In this document: positions 1-6,302 of the stretch, one piece after another | How the letters are laid out: each line of letters starts with the position of its first letter | Position numbering within the stretch: the stretch's first letter is position 1 | Source: an uncultured Flavobacteriales bacterium | Lineage (GTDB): Bacteria; Bacteroidota; Bacteroidia; Flavobacteriales; Crocinitomicaceae | DNA: 7,980 bases | Direction of reading: 5' to 3' | Assembly (NCBI GenBank): GCA_946479125.1 | Contig: CAMLET010000130.1 | Span: 1 to 7,980, forward strand | Position numbers and translations under genes: made by a program | Notes under the pieces: model-generated | The model's database searches: none | Told to the model about the DNA's origin: nothing | Seen by the model: the letters and a program-made list of their open reading frames with translations, nothing else

Positions 1-846
1 GGAACTGGACTTCACATTCACGATGAATTGACATTGACAAGTGGAAGTATAGTATTGACGGCTGAAGATTTGGTTATTGAAGATAATGCGGACATTACAG
101 GTTACAGCAATACACAATATGTTGTGACAACAAACTATGGAATGTTGCAAATGCAAGTTGTTGTTTCTACACCATACGTTGTGTTCCCGGTTGGAACAGA
201 AGATAATTATTTTCCTGCAAGCTTACAACAAGGAGCTGGCGGTGCATCAGGACATTTTACTGTAAGAGCTTTTGAAGGTGTTTATGTTGGCGGAACGCAA
301 AGTTCAGGGTTCAACAGTGCAATGATAGCTAGTGTTGTGAACAATACCTGGATTATTGAAGCAGATGGAACATCATTGGACCTAAACATGAAATTGGGTT
401 GGGAATTGGCTGCTGAAGTGAACGGTTTTGATCGTACGGATGCATTCATCTCGCATTTTGATGGTACTTGGGATTTTGCTGCACCTTCTGCTGCTGTTTC
501 AGGTGCGAACAGTACATACGAGATGACGCGCATGGGAATTACAACATTAAGTCCTTTTTCAGTAGCTGATGGCGATGCAGAGTTGATTGTTAATGAAGAA
601 TCAGCTTCAATGGAACTTAATCTATATCCGAATCCAGCTACAGATATCTTGAATATTGACTATAAGAACACCAATAGCGATCAATACACATACGAGGTAA
701 CCGACCTTACAGGAAGAACCTATGCAGTTATTGAGAATGGAAACAATCAGATGGATGTTTCTGCTCTTAGCACTGGAGTTTATGTGTTGAAAATGACTAA
801 CGTGGAAACAAATGCTATTGCTGTACAGCGATTCATCAAGAAGTAG
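1..846 (+). CDS. T9SS-sorted secreted/surface protein, 3' part (5' end outside window)
   Basis: The frame is open from base 1 with no stop, so this is the last 281 residues of a longer protein. An apparent TTG start at 28 is internal. The body is beta-rich, Gly/Ser/Thr/Asn-rich and low in Lys and Cys, as in secreted Bacteroidetes proteins. Around visible residues 58-75 is an FPVGTEDNYFPASL stretch of a type common ahead of sorting domains. The C-terminal ~75 residues are a classic type A sorting domain: LYPNPATD (about 208-215), DLTGR (235-239), STGVYVLK (257-264) and the end RFIKK. In this family that domain directs export through the type IX secretion system, after which it is cleaved and the protein is released or anchored to surface LPS. 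A terminator follows 20 bases after the stop. The function of the cargo cannot be told from this fragment. Confidence 0.93.
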   Translation, partial: GTGLHIHDELTLTSGSIVLTAEDLVIEDNADITGYSNTQYVVTTNYGMLQMQVVVSTPYVVFPVGTEDNYFPASLQQGAGGASGHFTVRAFEGVYVGGTQSSGFNSAMIASVVNNTWIIEADGTSLDLNMKLGWELAAEVNGFDRTDAFISHFDGTWDFAAPSAAVSGANSTYEMTRMGITTLSPFSVADGDAELIVNEESASMELNLYPNPATDILNIDYKNTNSDQYTYEVTDLTGRTYAVIENGNNQMDVSALSTGVYVLKMTNVETNAIAVQRFIKK

Positions 847-866
847 TTTGTTTTATTGATTTCAAG

Positions 867-902
867 AATCCCTTCTGGCATTTGCCAGAAGGGATTTTTT
901 TT
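867..902 (+). terminator. Rho-independent terminator of the T9SS protein gene
   Basis: A perfect 13-14 bp inverted repeat, 867-880 against 883-896 (core CCCTTCTGGC / GCCAGAAGGG), closes on a tight ATTT loop. It runs straight into eight Ts (895-902). It lies 20 bases after the stop codon at 846. This is the strongest terminator in the window. Confidence 0.92.
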
Positions 903-1054
903 GTTACCAACATCCTTATCTGACTTTCCGAAATTGCAACAGATGCACAGATATTAAGACGTCTAACGGTGTTGCTGAAATGGAACTTAAAGTTATTCAT
1001 CACTTATTTCATTTTTAATTATACTTGTTGTGTTGAATTTGATTTATACCACTA

Positions 1055-1894
1055 ATGGCAGAAGACACCACTGAAAAAGGCAATCAACTTATTGATGATA
1101 TTAAAGAGACTACAAAGAATCGACTCTCAAATCCAGTTTTCTTTTCCTATCTATTTTCTTGGATTGTTTGTAATTGGACATTCATTTCCTTTATGATGTT
1201 CTCAAACAAAACTATTGAGTATAAATTATCTCATTATGGAAAATACATTGATTTTTTCGGCTGGTTGTATCCAATTATCGGAGTGCTGATTTATCTCATT
1301 GGCTTAAACTATGTTGACAATGGTCTGTTTAGGATATCGAAACATGGCTATCAGAAGAAGATGGATTCATGGAGAGAAAGGGTAAACATGAAAACCCATG
1401 CAGAAGTAGAAATAGCTAGAAAGAAAGTAGAACTTCAAAAAGAGCAAATTGAGGCTAGTAAATTAGAAACACTAATTACAGAAAGAGATAGATTAATTCA
1501 TTTAGTTAACTCTCGTGATTCAGAAATAAAAGAATTGAACGATAAAATTCTGCAATTGCAAGGGCGAATGGACAGCATGAAACGTGTTTCATTTAGCGAT
1601 TCCGATAACCCTAGTCTTTTCTTTCGAGACGAAGCTATGGAAGTAATTAGAATATTAGAAATGACATCATCTACAAGCAAATTTATTGAAATTGCCCAAG
1701 GATTAAAAGATGGTATATTGAATACCACCTATACACAAATAGTTGCCGATAGTATTACTTTTTTTGAGAAATTAGGGCTTGTATCAGGTGAGTATTTGCC
1801 AATGTCTTTGGACTTCCCTCAATTGACAGTACTTGGTTATAATGTTTTGGACACGCTTAAGGCAGGTGATTCTAGTAGTAGTTTCATATTGTAA
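1055..1894 (+). CDS. Membrane protein with two N-terminal helices, coiled coil and C-terminal globular domain; unknown function
   Basis: The product has 279 residues and I do not recognise it with certainty. A charged N-terminus (1-24) with a KNRLSNP motif leads into two hydrophobic segments, about 28-50 (with SWIVCNW) and 66-86. A long charged heptad-like coiled coil follows at about 112-176. A soluble tail of about 100 residues contains a helix-rich part (190-243) and a segment around 238-270 (GLVSGEYLP, then LTVLGYNVLDTL) that reads like a winged-helix or SieB-like tail. The expected topology is both termini in the cytoplasm with a short periplasmic loop. No Shine-Dalgarno precedes the ATG at 1055; this start keeps the whole conserved-looking N-terminus. 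Base composition is about 28% GC in the lines I counted, against 42-50% in most neighbours, which suggests recent acquisition. It stands alone between a terminator and a convergent gene. A membrane sensor or exclusion role is only a guess. Confidence 0.85.
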   Translation: MAEDTTEKGNQLIDDIKETTKNRLSNPVFFSYLFSWIVCNWTFISFMMFSNKTIEYKLSHYGKYIDFFGWLYPIIGVLIYLIGLNYVDNGLFRISKHGYQKKMDSWRERVNMKTHAEVEIARKKVELQKEQIEASKLETLITERDRLIHLVNSRDSEIKELNDKILQLQGRMDSMKRVSFSDSDNPSLFFRDEAMEVIRILEMTSSTSKFIEIAQGLKDGILNTTYTQIVADSITFFEKLGLVSGEYLPMSLDFPQLTVLGYNVLDTLKAGDSSSSFIL

Positions 1895-2082
1895 GAATTT
1901 ATCAAAAAAGAGAGAATGAAGAATCCCCTTTGCTGATTTTTTTCTGGTCAAGTGAAACAGATACATAATTATCACTGGTAAGGGCCGTTTTTTTAATCTG
2001 TGTCCGCCTCAGGTAGATGGGAAATAAAAAAGCGCATCTACTTTTGCAGACACGCTTCATTTGTAACTCAACTAACTCAAAT

Positions 2083-2928
2083 CTAGTTCCCAGAACTTGT
2101 ATTCAAAAGATTCATGATCTCATCCAATTTTGGAGAGAGAATGATTTCTGTTCTTCGGTTCATTGCCTTTCCTTCTTGTGTGTTGTTGGTCGCTTTTGGA
2201 TAGTATTCTCCACGACCAGAAGCGGTCATACGTGTTGCCTGAACTCCATACATTTCGTTCAGCATACGGGTAATAGTGGTTGCGCGGGCAACACTTAAAT
2301 CCCAATTGTCTTTGTAAACTGCTGTTTTGATAGGAACATTATCTGTGTGACCCTCAATCAGGACTTGAATGTCTGGATTCTTGTTCAATACATCAGCAAG
2401 TACTTTCAATGCGTCAACTCCTTTAGGCTCAACTGTTGCTGAGCCTGATTTGAATAAGAGTTTATCCGACATCGAAACATATACTTTACCATCACGAATT
2501 TCCATTGTTAATTCGTCCGAATTAAAACCAACCAAAGCATCGCGCAGTGTTTGGTTCAATTTGTTCGCCGCATCACGCTGACGTGCAATAATCGCCTGCA
2601 TATCACGAAGCATACGCTCTTTGTTTTGCAAGTCTTTGTCTTGCTGACTCAACTGTTCCGACTGATTCTGATTGATGTTCTGTTGTCCGGAAAGTCGGTT
2701 CTGAAGCGTTTTGTTGTCTGTTGTGAGTTGCGCATTGGTGCTTTTCTCAACGTCCAGAGCATGACATAGTGAATCACGTTCTACCGTGACTGCCTGAAGT
2801 CGTTTTCCTCCTTTTTGTTTCTCCGGAATCGGGTCACCACATCTGTAAATCGGTTTACACGAAGAAACAAATAATATTCCCAGAGCTGTTGCTCCCATTA
2901 GAATTGCTGATTTATTAAATACTTTCAT
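2083..2928 (-). CDS. OmpA-family lipoprotein, peptidoglycan-binding
   Basis: The 281-residue product starts with a lipoprotein signal peptide: MKVFNK, then a hydrophobic core, ending VSS-Cys24, the expected lipidated cysteine. Residues about 45-130 form a Gln/Asn-rich coiled coil. Residues about 150-265 are an OmpA_C domain: LLFKSGSATVEPKG (157-170), IEGHTDNVPI (191-200), NWDLSVARA (208-216) and NRRTEI (257-262). By alignment with E. coli OmpA, Asp196 and Arg215 correspond to the residues that hold the diaminopimelate of peptidoglycan. There is no beta-barrel, so it is probably an outer-membrane lipoprotein whose periplasmic domain grips the cell wall over a coiled-coil spacer. The length is normal for the Bacteroidetes lipoprotein versions. 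Two extra cysteines (30 and 55) are unusual. The ATG at 2928 lacks a Shine-Dalgarno. The gene is divergent from the DinB-like gene across 203 bases. Confidence 0.93.
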   Translation of the reverse strand: MKVFNKSAILMGATALGILFVSSCKPIYRCGDPIPEKQKGGKRLQAVTVERDSLCHALDVEKSTNAQLTTDNKTLQNRLSGQQNINQNQSEQLSQQDKDLQNKERMLRDMQAIIARQRDAANKLNQTLRDALVGFNSDELTMEIRDGKVYVSMSDKLLFKSGSATVEPKGVDALKVLADVLNKNPDIQVLIEGHTDNVPIKTAVYKDNWDLSVARATTITRMLNEMYGVQATRMTASGRGEYYPKATNNTQEGKAMNRRTEIILSPKLDEIMNLLNTSSGN

Positions 2929-3131
2929 AACTGGTTGTTTTTAATGCATAATAGAAAGCAATTGCTCTCATTTACCTGTGATAACCAAGTTATGAAGTTG
3001 TGCTTCAAGGCATTTTATAGATTTTGATCAATTTGTTACACTTTTCTAGGTATACCTGTATTTTCTGTAAGAATTAGATTTTTATATACAGCAGCATCGG
3101 TGGTATCTTTCTTATTCATAAAACAAGAATT
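2929..3131. promoter_or_regulatory. Divergent intergenic region with promoter-like boxes and two palindromes
   Basis: These 203 bases must hold the promoters for both the OmpA lipoprotein (left) and the DinB-like gene (right). On the plus strand a TTG (2998-3000) sits 17 bases before TAGATTTTG (3018-3026), a rough match to the Bacteroidetes -33/-7 pattern; it would leave a leader of about 100 bases before the DinB-like gene. On the minus strand TAACTTGG (2992-2985) has one mismatch to TAnnTTTG but no good -33 partner. Two perfect 10-bp palindromes are present: AGCAATTGCT (2957-2966), 29 bases before the lipoprotein start, and AGGTATACCT (3048-3057). The region's role is certain; the individual boxes are weak. 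Confidence 0.4.
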
Positions 3132-3656
3132 ATGATAGTACAACTTTTGATAGACGAATTTGAGCAGGAAACAGTAAGTACAAGAAAATTACTGCAGGCG
3201 GTTCCTGAAAAAGACATTAATTATAAGCCTTCGGATATTTCATGGACAATGGGAGAACTTGCCCGGCATATTGCCACAATTTATTATTGGTATGTGGGTA
3301 CACTTACAAAAGATGTTTACGATATGTCGAAAGACACGTTGGAACGCGGTTTGGCTGACGATATTAATGCGACGCTGGAACTTTTCGAAAGTAATGTTCA
3401 ACAAGCAAGAGCAGCGTTAAGATCAATTACAGATGAAAGATTGTTGGATCAGTGGACAATGACAGATGGTGAGAGAACCGTATTTGGTCCATTGCCAAGA
3501 GGCGCTGTTGCCCGTGGATTTATCTTCAACCACATTTATCATCATCGGGGAGAACTGATTGTTTACTTGCGCGCTACAGGAAATAAAGTGCCGGGACTGT
3601 ATGGACCTGTATATGAGGAAAGTGCAGCAAATGAAATTCCGCGTGAAACGGAATAA
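3132..3656 (+). CDS. DinB/YfiT-fold metalloprotein
   Basis: The 174-residue product is a four-helix DinB-like protein of normal family length. The family's metal triad is visible as His46 (in ELARHIA), His134 and His138 (in FNHIYHHRGEL). The stretch after it, LIVYLRATGNKVPGLYGP (142-159), is the typical end of helix 4 and the following loop in this family. Despite the name, the family is unrelated to DNA polymerase IV. Members bind a divalent metal and include thiol transferases (bacillithiol or mycothiol dependent) and many damage-inducible proteins of unknown reaction; the substrate here cannot be assigned. It is cytoplasmic, with no signal peptide. The ATG at 3132 follows an AT-rich stretch without a Shine-Dalgarno. 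No terminator follows closely; the first good one is about 310 bases downstream, past the structured gap. Confidence 0.92.
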   Translation: MIVQLLIDEFEQETVSTRKLLQAVPEKDINYKPSDISWTMGELARHIATIYYWYVGTLTKDVYDMSKDTLERGLADDINATLELFESNVQQARAALRSITDERLLDQWTMTDGERTVFGPLPRGAVARGFIFNHIYHHRGELIVYLRATGNKVPGLYGPVYEESAANEIPRETE

Positions 3657-3703
3657 ACGGAAATTTGGAGAATACAAAAAGATATGTAAATCACTGTTGA
3701 AGA

Positions 3704-3739
3704 TTTGCAATAGATTTTTACACAGTGAACATAAATTTG
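3704..3739 (+). promoter_or_regulatory. Possible Bacteroidetes-type promoter in the DinB-glycosylase gap
   Basis: TAAATTTG at 3732-3739 matches the Bacteroidetes -7 consensus TAnnTTTG exactly. A TTTG at 3704-3707 could be the -33 box, but the 24-base spacer is longer than the usual 17-23. If used, transcription would start a few bases after 3739 and read through the stem-loops at 3761-4006. The assignment rests on the motif alone. Confidence 0.3.
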
Positions 3740-3744
3740 AATTA

Positions 3745-4006
3745 TAGATTTAGGTGGGTGTGGTTAGTGATGAGGAACATTGAAGGGAGGCGTAAAAACT
3801 TCCCTTTAATATCCTCTGAAAACCAGATCATTCAGAAGATTAAGGAATAGAACAAGAATTTTTAAGAACAACAATGTAGATAGTGAGAGGTTGTTAAGGG
3901 GAGTAACTCAGGACTCCCTTTGACAGAAGTAAATTCCACTTTGATGTTGCATAAATTGGTTAAATAAGAGCATTGTCGGCTAAGCTAGATGATGCTCTTG
4001 TTTTTT
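3745..4006 (+). ncRNA. Candidate structured RNA (small RNA or leader) between DinB-like and glycosylase genes
   Basis: The 376-base gap holds no convincing ORF but has four successive stem-loops. (A) 3761-3825: TGGTT/AACCA, then GAGGA/TCCTC (3772-3776 with 3812-3816), then TTGAAGGGA/TCCCTTTAA (3780-3788 with 3801-3809), with small internal loops. (B) AACAAC/GTTGTT, 3867-3872 with 3890-3895. (C) AAGGGGAGT/ACTCCCTTT, 3896-3904 with 3913-3921, one G-U. (D) The terminator at 3962-4006. A promoter-like TAAATTTG precedes at 3732. The block could be an independent RNA of about 260 bases, the 3' UTR of the DinB-like gene, or a regulated leader of the glycosylase gene, whose start is 26 bases beyond the terminator. 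It matches no RNA family I know. Confidence 0.33.
3962..4006 (+). terminator. Rho-independent terminator just upstream of the glycosylase gene
   Basis: A perfect 8-bp stem, AAGAGCAT (3966-3973) with ATGCTCTT (3992-3999), is extended by a T-G pair and A-T pairs into the T run. The loop is 18 bases. G and six Ts (4000-4006) follow. It ends transcription from upstream. Because only 26 bases separate it from the glycosylase ATG, that gene needs a promoter inside or after the hairpin, or this is an attenuator. Confidence 0.75.
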
Positions 4007-4032
4007 ATGTGTTCCCGATTTTTCTAATTTAG

Positions 4033-4728
4033 ATGAATATGTCAAAAACATTTGCGGACAAAGTCATAGAATTCAATAGACAGCTGCACTATTCAGGTAA
4101 ATTACCTGCCGATTTTCAGGTGTTGAATCCTTATTTGGATAATCCGGAAACGATGGAAGTGATGCAGCGGTTTTATCATAAATATTACAACGATTTCAAT
4201 CCCAGAAAATTTATGATCGGTATCAATCCAAGTCGACATGGGGCAGGAGTGACCGGGGTTCCTTTTACAGACACAAAAAGAATGGAAAGTGTTTGCGGAA
4301 TTGAGATGAAGTCGGCGCATACACATGAGATCTCTTCTGTTTTTCTCTATGACATGATTTCAGAATATGGCGGCGCAGAAGCTTTCTACAATGATATTTA
4401 CATCAATTCACCCTTTCCATTGGCAATTATCCGAAAAACCAAGGATGGGAAATGGTTGAATGCCAACTATTACGATGATCCAGCACTATTTGCCATGGTG
4501 AAAGATTTCATGATTGAATCTTTGAAAAAGCACATCAGTTTAGGTTTAGATACCACAGAAGTTTTTGTTCTCGGTAAGAAAAATGCCGATTTCATTCATA
4601 AACTGAATAAAGAAGCAAATCTATTCGATCGTTTAACAGTGCTTGAACATCCGCGCTACATTCAGCAGTACAAGTCGAAGGACAAGGAATTGTATATTGA
4701 GAAGTATATTTTGGCGTTGAATCAATAA
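4033..4728 (+). CDS. SMUG2-like uracil-DNA glycosylase (DUF4918 family)
   Basis: The 231-residue product carries the uracil-DNA glycosylase superfamily pattern in its SMUG2/DUF4918 form. Motif 1 is GINPSRHGAGVTGVPF (63-78), equivalent to the SMUG1 GMNP...TGVPFG loop that holds the active site. INSPFPL (124-130) matches the pyrimidine-recognition strand with Asn125. VLGKKNADFIHKLN (179-192) is the family's GK-N segment. HPRYIQQY (206-213) is motif 2, which inserts into DNA. Family members excise uracil and sometimes other deaminated bases, starting base excision repair. The protein is cytoplasmic and of normal length. The TDTKRM segment after motif 1 is also typical. Two starts are close together, ATG at 4033 and at 4039; both lack a Shine-Dalgarno and I kept the first. 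TAATTTAG (4025-4032), directly before the ATG, resembles a -7 box and would give a nearly leaderless mRNA. The 3' end converges on the HD-domain gene. Confidence 0.88.
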   Translation: MNMSKTFADKVIEFNRQLHYSGKLPADFQVLNPYLDNPETMEVMQRFYHKYYNDFNPRKFMIGINPSRHGAGVTGVPFTDTKRMESVCGIEMKSAHTHEISSVFLYDMISEYGGAEAFYNDIYINSPFPLAIIRKTKDGKWLNANYYDDPALFAMVKDFMIESLKKHISLGLDTTEVFVLGKKNADFIHKLNKEANLFDRLTVLEHPRYIQQYKSKDKELYIEKYILALNQ

Positions 4729-4733
4729 AAGTC

Positions 4734-4757
4734 AAAAGAGGAAAGAGGAAAGAGGAA
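4734..4757. repeat. Short tandem repeat, unit GAAAGAG (about three copies)
   Basis: AAAAGAG, GAAAGAG, GAAAGAG and a partial GAAA lie directly after the glycosylase stop codon. The 7-base purine unit is nearly perfect. It is non-coding and could vary in copy number by slippage; no function is evident. Confidence 0.7.
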
Positions 4758-4813
4758 ACTCGATTTGGATATCTATGAATATATTTCTGAATTGTAAATA
4801 GATGTCTTTTGTC

Positions 4814-4846
4814 CTTCGTCATTTTATACTGAGCTTGTCGAAGTAT
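4814..4846. repeat. REP-like intergenic element with CTGAGCTTGTCGAAG core
   Basis: The 15-base core CTGAGCTTGTCGAAG lies at 4829-4843. From memory, this core, with TCATT shortly before it, is a very common dispersed intergenic sequence in Bacteroidetes and other bacteria. Here ATACT (4826-4830) pairs with AGTAT (4842-4846) around an 11-base loop, and CTTCG (4814-4818) can pair with CGAAG (4839-4843). It sits between two convergent genes, a usual place for REP elements, where they can act as bidirectional terminators or mRNA stabilisers. Only one copy is in the window, so its dispersed nature is recalled, not seen. Confidence 0.6.
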
Positions 4847-4850
4847 GTCT

Positions 4851-5444
4851 CTAGTCTTTGCTTAATATTCCCTTTTCAACGCTTTCATTGATGAGGTTTT
4901 CAGCGTAATCCCAAATCGTTTCAGATCCTTCTTTGATCACGCTTTTCTTGTGGTGAACTTTATCGTAAGTTACTCCAAACTCTTTCCAGGTTCCGCCGTT
5001 ATTCGATGTGTTCTGAAGCAGAGGTTCCAATCTGTCCATTGCCTTTGCAAACTTGGCTTCCTTAGTTTCTCCGGCTTCAAATTCTTCCCAAACTGCAATG
5101 AAATCTGCCGCTTGATCTGTTGGTAGTAAACCAAAAATTCGATTTGCCGCCAGTCGTTCTTCGTCAGTATTAGAGTGATTTTTTTGTGTATCGTACATGA
5201 ATGTATCTCCGGCATCAATTTCAACAATGTCGTGAATCAATACCATTTTTACAACTTTCAGAATGTCGACTTTTTCATTCGCATGTTCAGCCAAAACCAT
5301 GGACATTAAAGCTAAATGCCAGCTGTGTTCAGCATCGTTTTCATTTCTATCACTATTAAACAGCTTCGTTTTTCGCTGAATGTATTTGACCTTGTCAATT
5401 TCCTTGATAAAACTGATTTGCTGCAATAAATTTTCTGAAAACAT
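4851..5444 (-). CDS. HD-domain phosphohydrolase, YfbR/HDDC2-like 5'-deoxynucleotidase
   Basis: The 197-residue product is a single HD domain of the HD_3 type. Visible signature residues are AEHSWH (38-43, with metal ligand His40), the HD pair His71-Asp72 in LIHDIVEIDAGD (69-80), with Glu75 and Asp77 following, and a late Asp137 in AMDRLEPLL. This matches the order in E. coli YfbR and eukaryotic HDDC2, which dephosphorylate deoxynucleoside 5'-monophosphates using a divalent metal. The IDAGD sequence and DRLEPLLQN point to the HDDC2-like branch. The substrate in this organism is inferred from family. It is cytoplasmic, with no signal peptide. The ATG at 5444 is about 20 bases after an exact TAnnTTTG promoter box, which supports this start. 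It converges on the uracil glycosylase gene and is divergent from the response regulator. Confidence 0.88.
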   Translation of the reverse strand: MFSENLLQQISFIKEIDKVKYIQRKTKLFNSDRNENDAEHSWHLALMSMVLAEHANEKVDILKVVKMVLIHDIVEIDAGDTFMYDTQKNHSNTDEERLAANRIFGLLPTDQAADFIAVWEEFEAGETKEAKFAKAMDRLEPLLQNTSNNGGTWKEFGVTYDKVHHKKSVIKEGSETIWDYAENLINESVEKGILSKD

Positions 5445-5464
5445 AGAACTGATTTTAGTTGTTA

Positions 5465-5496
5465 CAAAGATAAGTGAACAGAGAATAGAAAACAGA
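5465..5496 (-). promoter_or_regulatory. Promoter of the HD-domain gene
   Basis: On the minus strand TATCTTTG (5472-5465) matches the Bacteroidetes -7 box TAnnTTTG exactly. A near -33 box TCTG (5496-5493, consensus TTTG) lies 20 bases upstream. The resulting 5' leader would be only about 15 bases. It is the best promoter match in the window. Confidence 0.5.
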
Positions 5497-5550
5497 AATA
5501 CTAATTCCTAATCTCCTCAAAATTTATTAATATTGAAACGACTTTAACTA

Positions 5551-5583
5551 TTTGTTTTACTCCATTTACACTAGATAAATTCA
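5551..5583 (+). promoter_or_regulatory. Weak promoter candidate of the response regulator gene
   Basis: TTTG at 5551-5554 could be a -33 box. It is 21 bases before TAAATTCA (5576-5583), which keeps TAnnTT but loses the final TG of the -7 consensus. Transcription would begin very near the ATG at 5588, giving an almost leaderless mRNA. Confidence 0.25.
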
Positions 5584-5587
5584 AGTA

Positions 5588-6292
5588 ATGAGAACTTTCA
5601 CGTTAATCGTGGTCGATGACCATCCGCTCATTGTTCGGTTTGTGAAGCAATTGTGCTCCTACCATGAAAATATTGAGTTTTTGAATGGTTTCAATAACCC
5701 ATTGGAAGCGAAGGCATTTCTTGATAAAAACCGCGTTGATATAGTTGTGTTGGATATTGAAATGCCAAAAATGACAGGTCTTGAGTTGGCATCGTTTATT
5801 AAACCTCCAACTTATTTTATCTTTTCTACTTCACATGAGAATTTTGCAATTGACGGATTTGAATTGTCAGCTGTTGATTATTTACTAAAGCCTTATTCTT
5901 ATGACCGTTTTGAAACTGCTTTAGATCGTGCTATTCGAATGATCTCTTTAGAGGAGGGACAGCAAACAGCTTTATCTCCATCGATTATCGTAAAATCAAA
6001 TTACAACAATACAAAATTGGTTTTGAAGGAAATTCAGTACATCGAAAGCATTGATGATTACGTGATTTTCTACAGAGATAATGGAGATCCGGTGCGAGTG
6101 AGAAAATCATTGAAAGCAATGTTTCAGGAATTACCCGTTGATCAATTTATTCGTATTCATCGTTCATACATTGTTCCGTATTCCAGAATAACGGAATACC
6201 AAAAAACAAAAGTTTGTATTGGCGAGAAAGAATTGCCCCTGAGTGAATCATACAAAGCCGATTTTTTGGCAAGCATGAAAGCCAGAGATTGA
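5588..6292 (+). CDS. LytTR-family response regulator (REC-LytTR)
   Basis: The 234-residue product has two domains. Residues 1-120 are a receiver with the acidic pair Asp10-Asp11, phospho-acceptor Asp56 in VVLDIEMPKMTG, Ser80 at the usual Thr/Ser switch position and Lys101 in VDYLLKPYS. Residues about 131-234 are a LytTR DNA-binding domain: IVKSNYN at the start, LKEIQYIESIDDYVIFY (146-162), RKSLKAMFQELP (172-183), FIRIHRSYIV (187-196) and LPLSESYK near the end. It is a phosphorylation-controlled transcription factor; LytTR domains bind DNA through beta strands and usually recognise paired direct repeats. All key receiver residues are present, so it should be activatable. In Bacteroidetes such regulators usually sit beside a membrane histidine kinase of the LytS/YehU type. 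None is visible here, so it is an orphan within this window. Its sampled GC (about 33%) is lower than that of the DinB and glycosylase genes. Confidence 0.95.
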   Translation: MRTFTLIVVDDHPLIVRFVKQLCSYHENIEFLNGFNNPLEAKAFLDKNRVDIVVLDIEMPKMTGLELASFIKPPTYFIFSTSHENFAIDGFELSAVDYLLKPYSYDRFETALDRAIRMISLEEGQQTALSPSIIVKSNYNNTKLVLKEIQYIESIDDYVIFYRDNGDPVRVRKSLKAMFQELPVDQFIRIHRSYIVPYSRITEYQKTKVCIGEKELPLSESYKADFLASMKARD

Positions 6293-6302
6293 TGTTGTAA
6301 TT

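Noticed and set aside
28..846. TTG at 28 as the true start of the T9SS protein
   Set aside because: The frame is open to base 1, there is no signal peptide after the TTG, and sorting-domain proteins need one. The gene simply begins outside the window.
960..1038. attC-like site: GTCTAAC (fits RYYYAAC) near 960 and GTTGAAT (fits GTTRRRY) at 1032-1038, just before the AT-rich gene
   Set aside because: The two ends are not reverse complements of each other, the inner arms pair only weakly (TGAAAT/ATTTCA), and there is no integrase or second site, so the matches to these short degenerate motifs are probably chance.
2000..2053. Hairpin GTAGATG (2013-2019) / CATCTAC (2035-2041) with GTGTC/GACAC outside it, as terminator for the convergent genes
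   Set aside because: On the minus strand no T run follows the hairpin, and on the plus strand the T run (1988-1994) comes before it. It may be a weak stem but does not qualify as an intrinsic terminator.
2017..2298. Plus-strand ORF of 93 codons opposite the OmpA lipoprotein gene
   Set aside because: It is a shadow of the OmpA_C domain on the other strand; its product is Cys/His/Thr-rich and not protein-like. The same applies to the other ORFs overlapping clear genes in other frames.
3559..3747. Plus-strand 62-codon ORF over the end of the DinB-like gene
   Set aside because: It overlaps the DinB-like gene in another frame for half its length and the rest reads as Lys-rich non-coding translation; no start signal.
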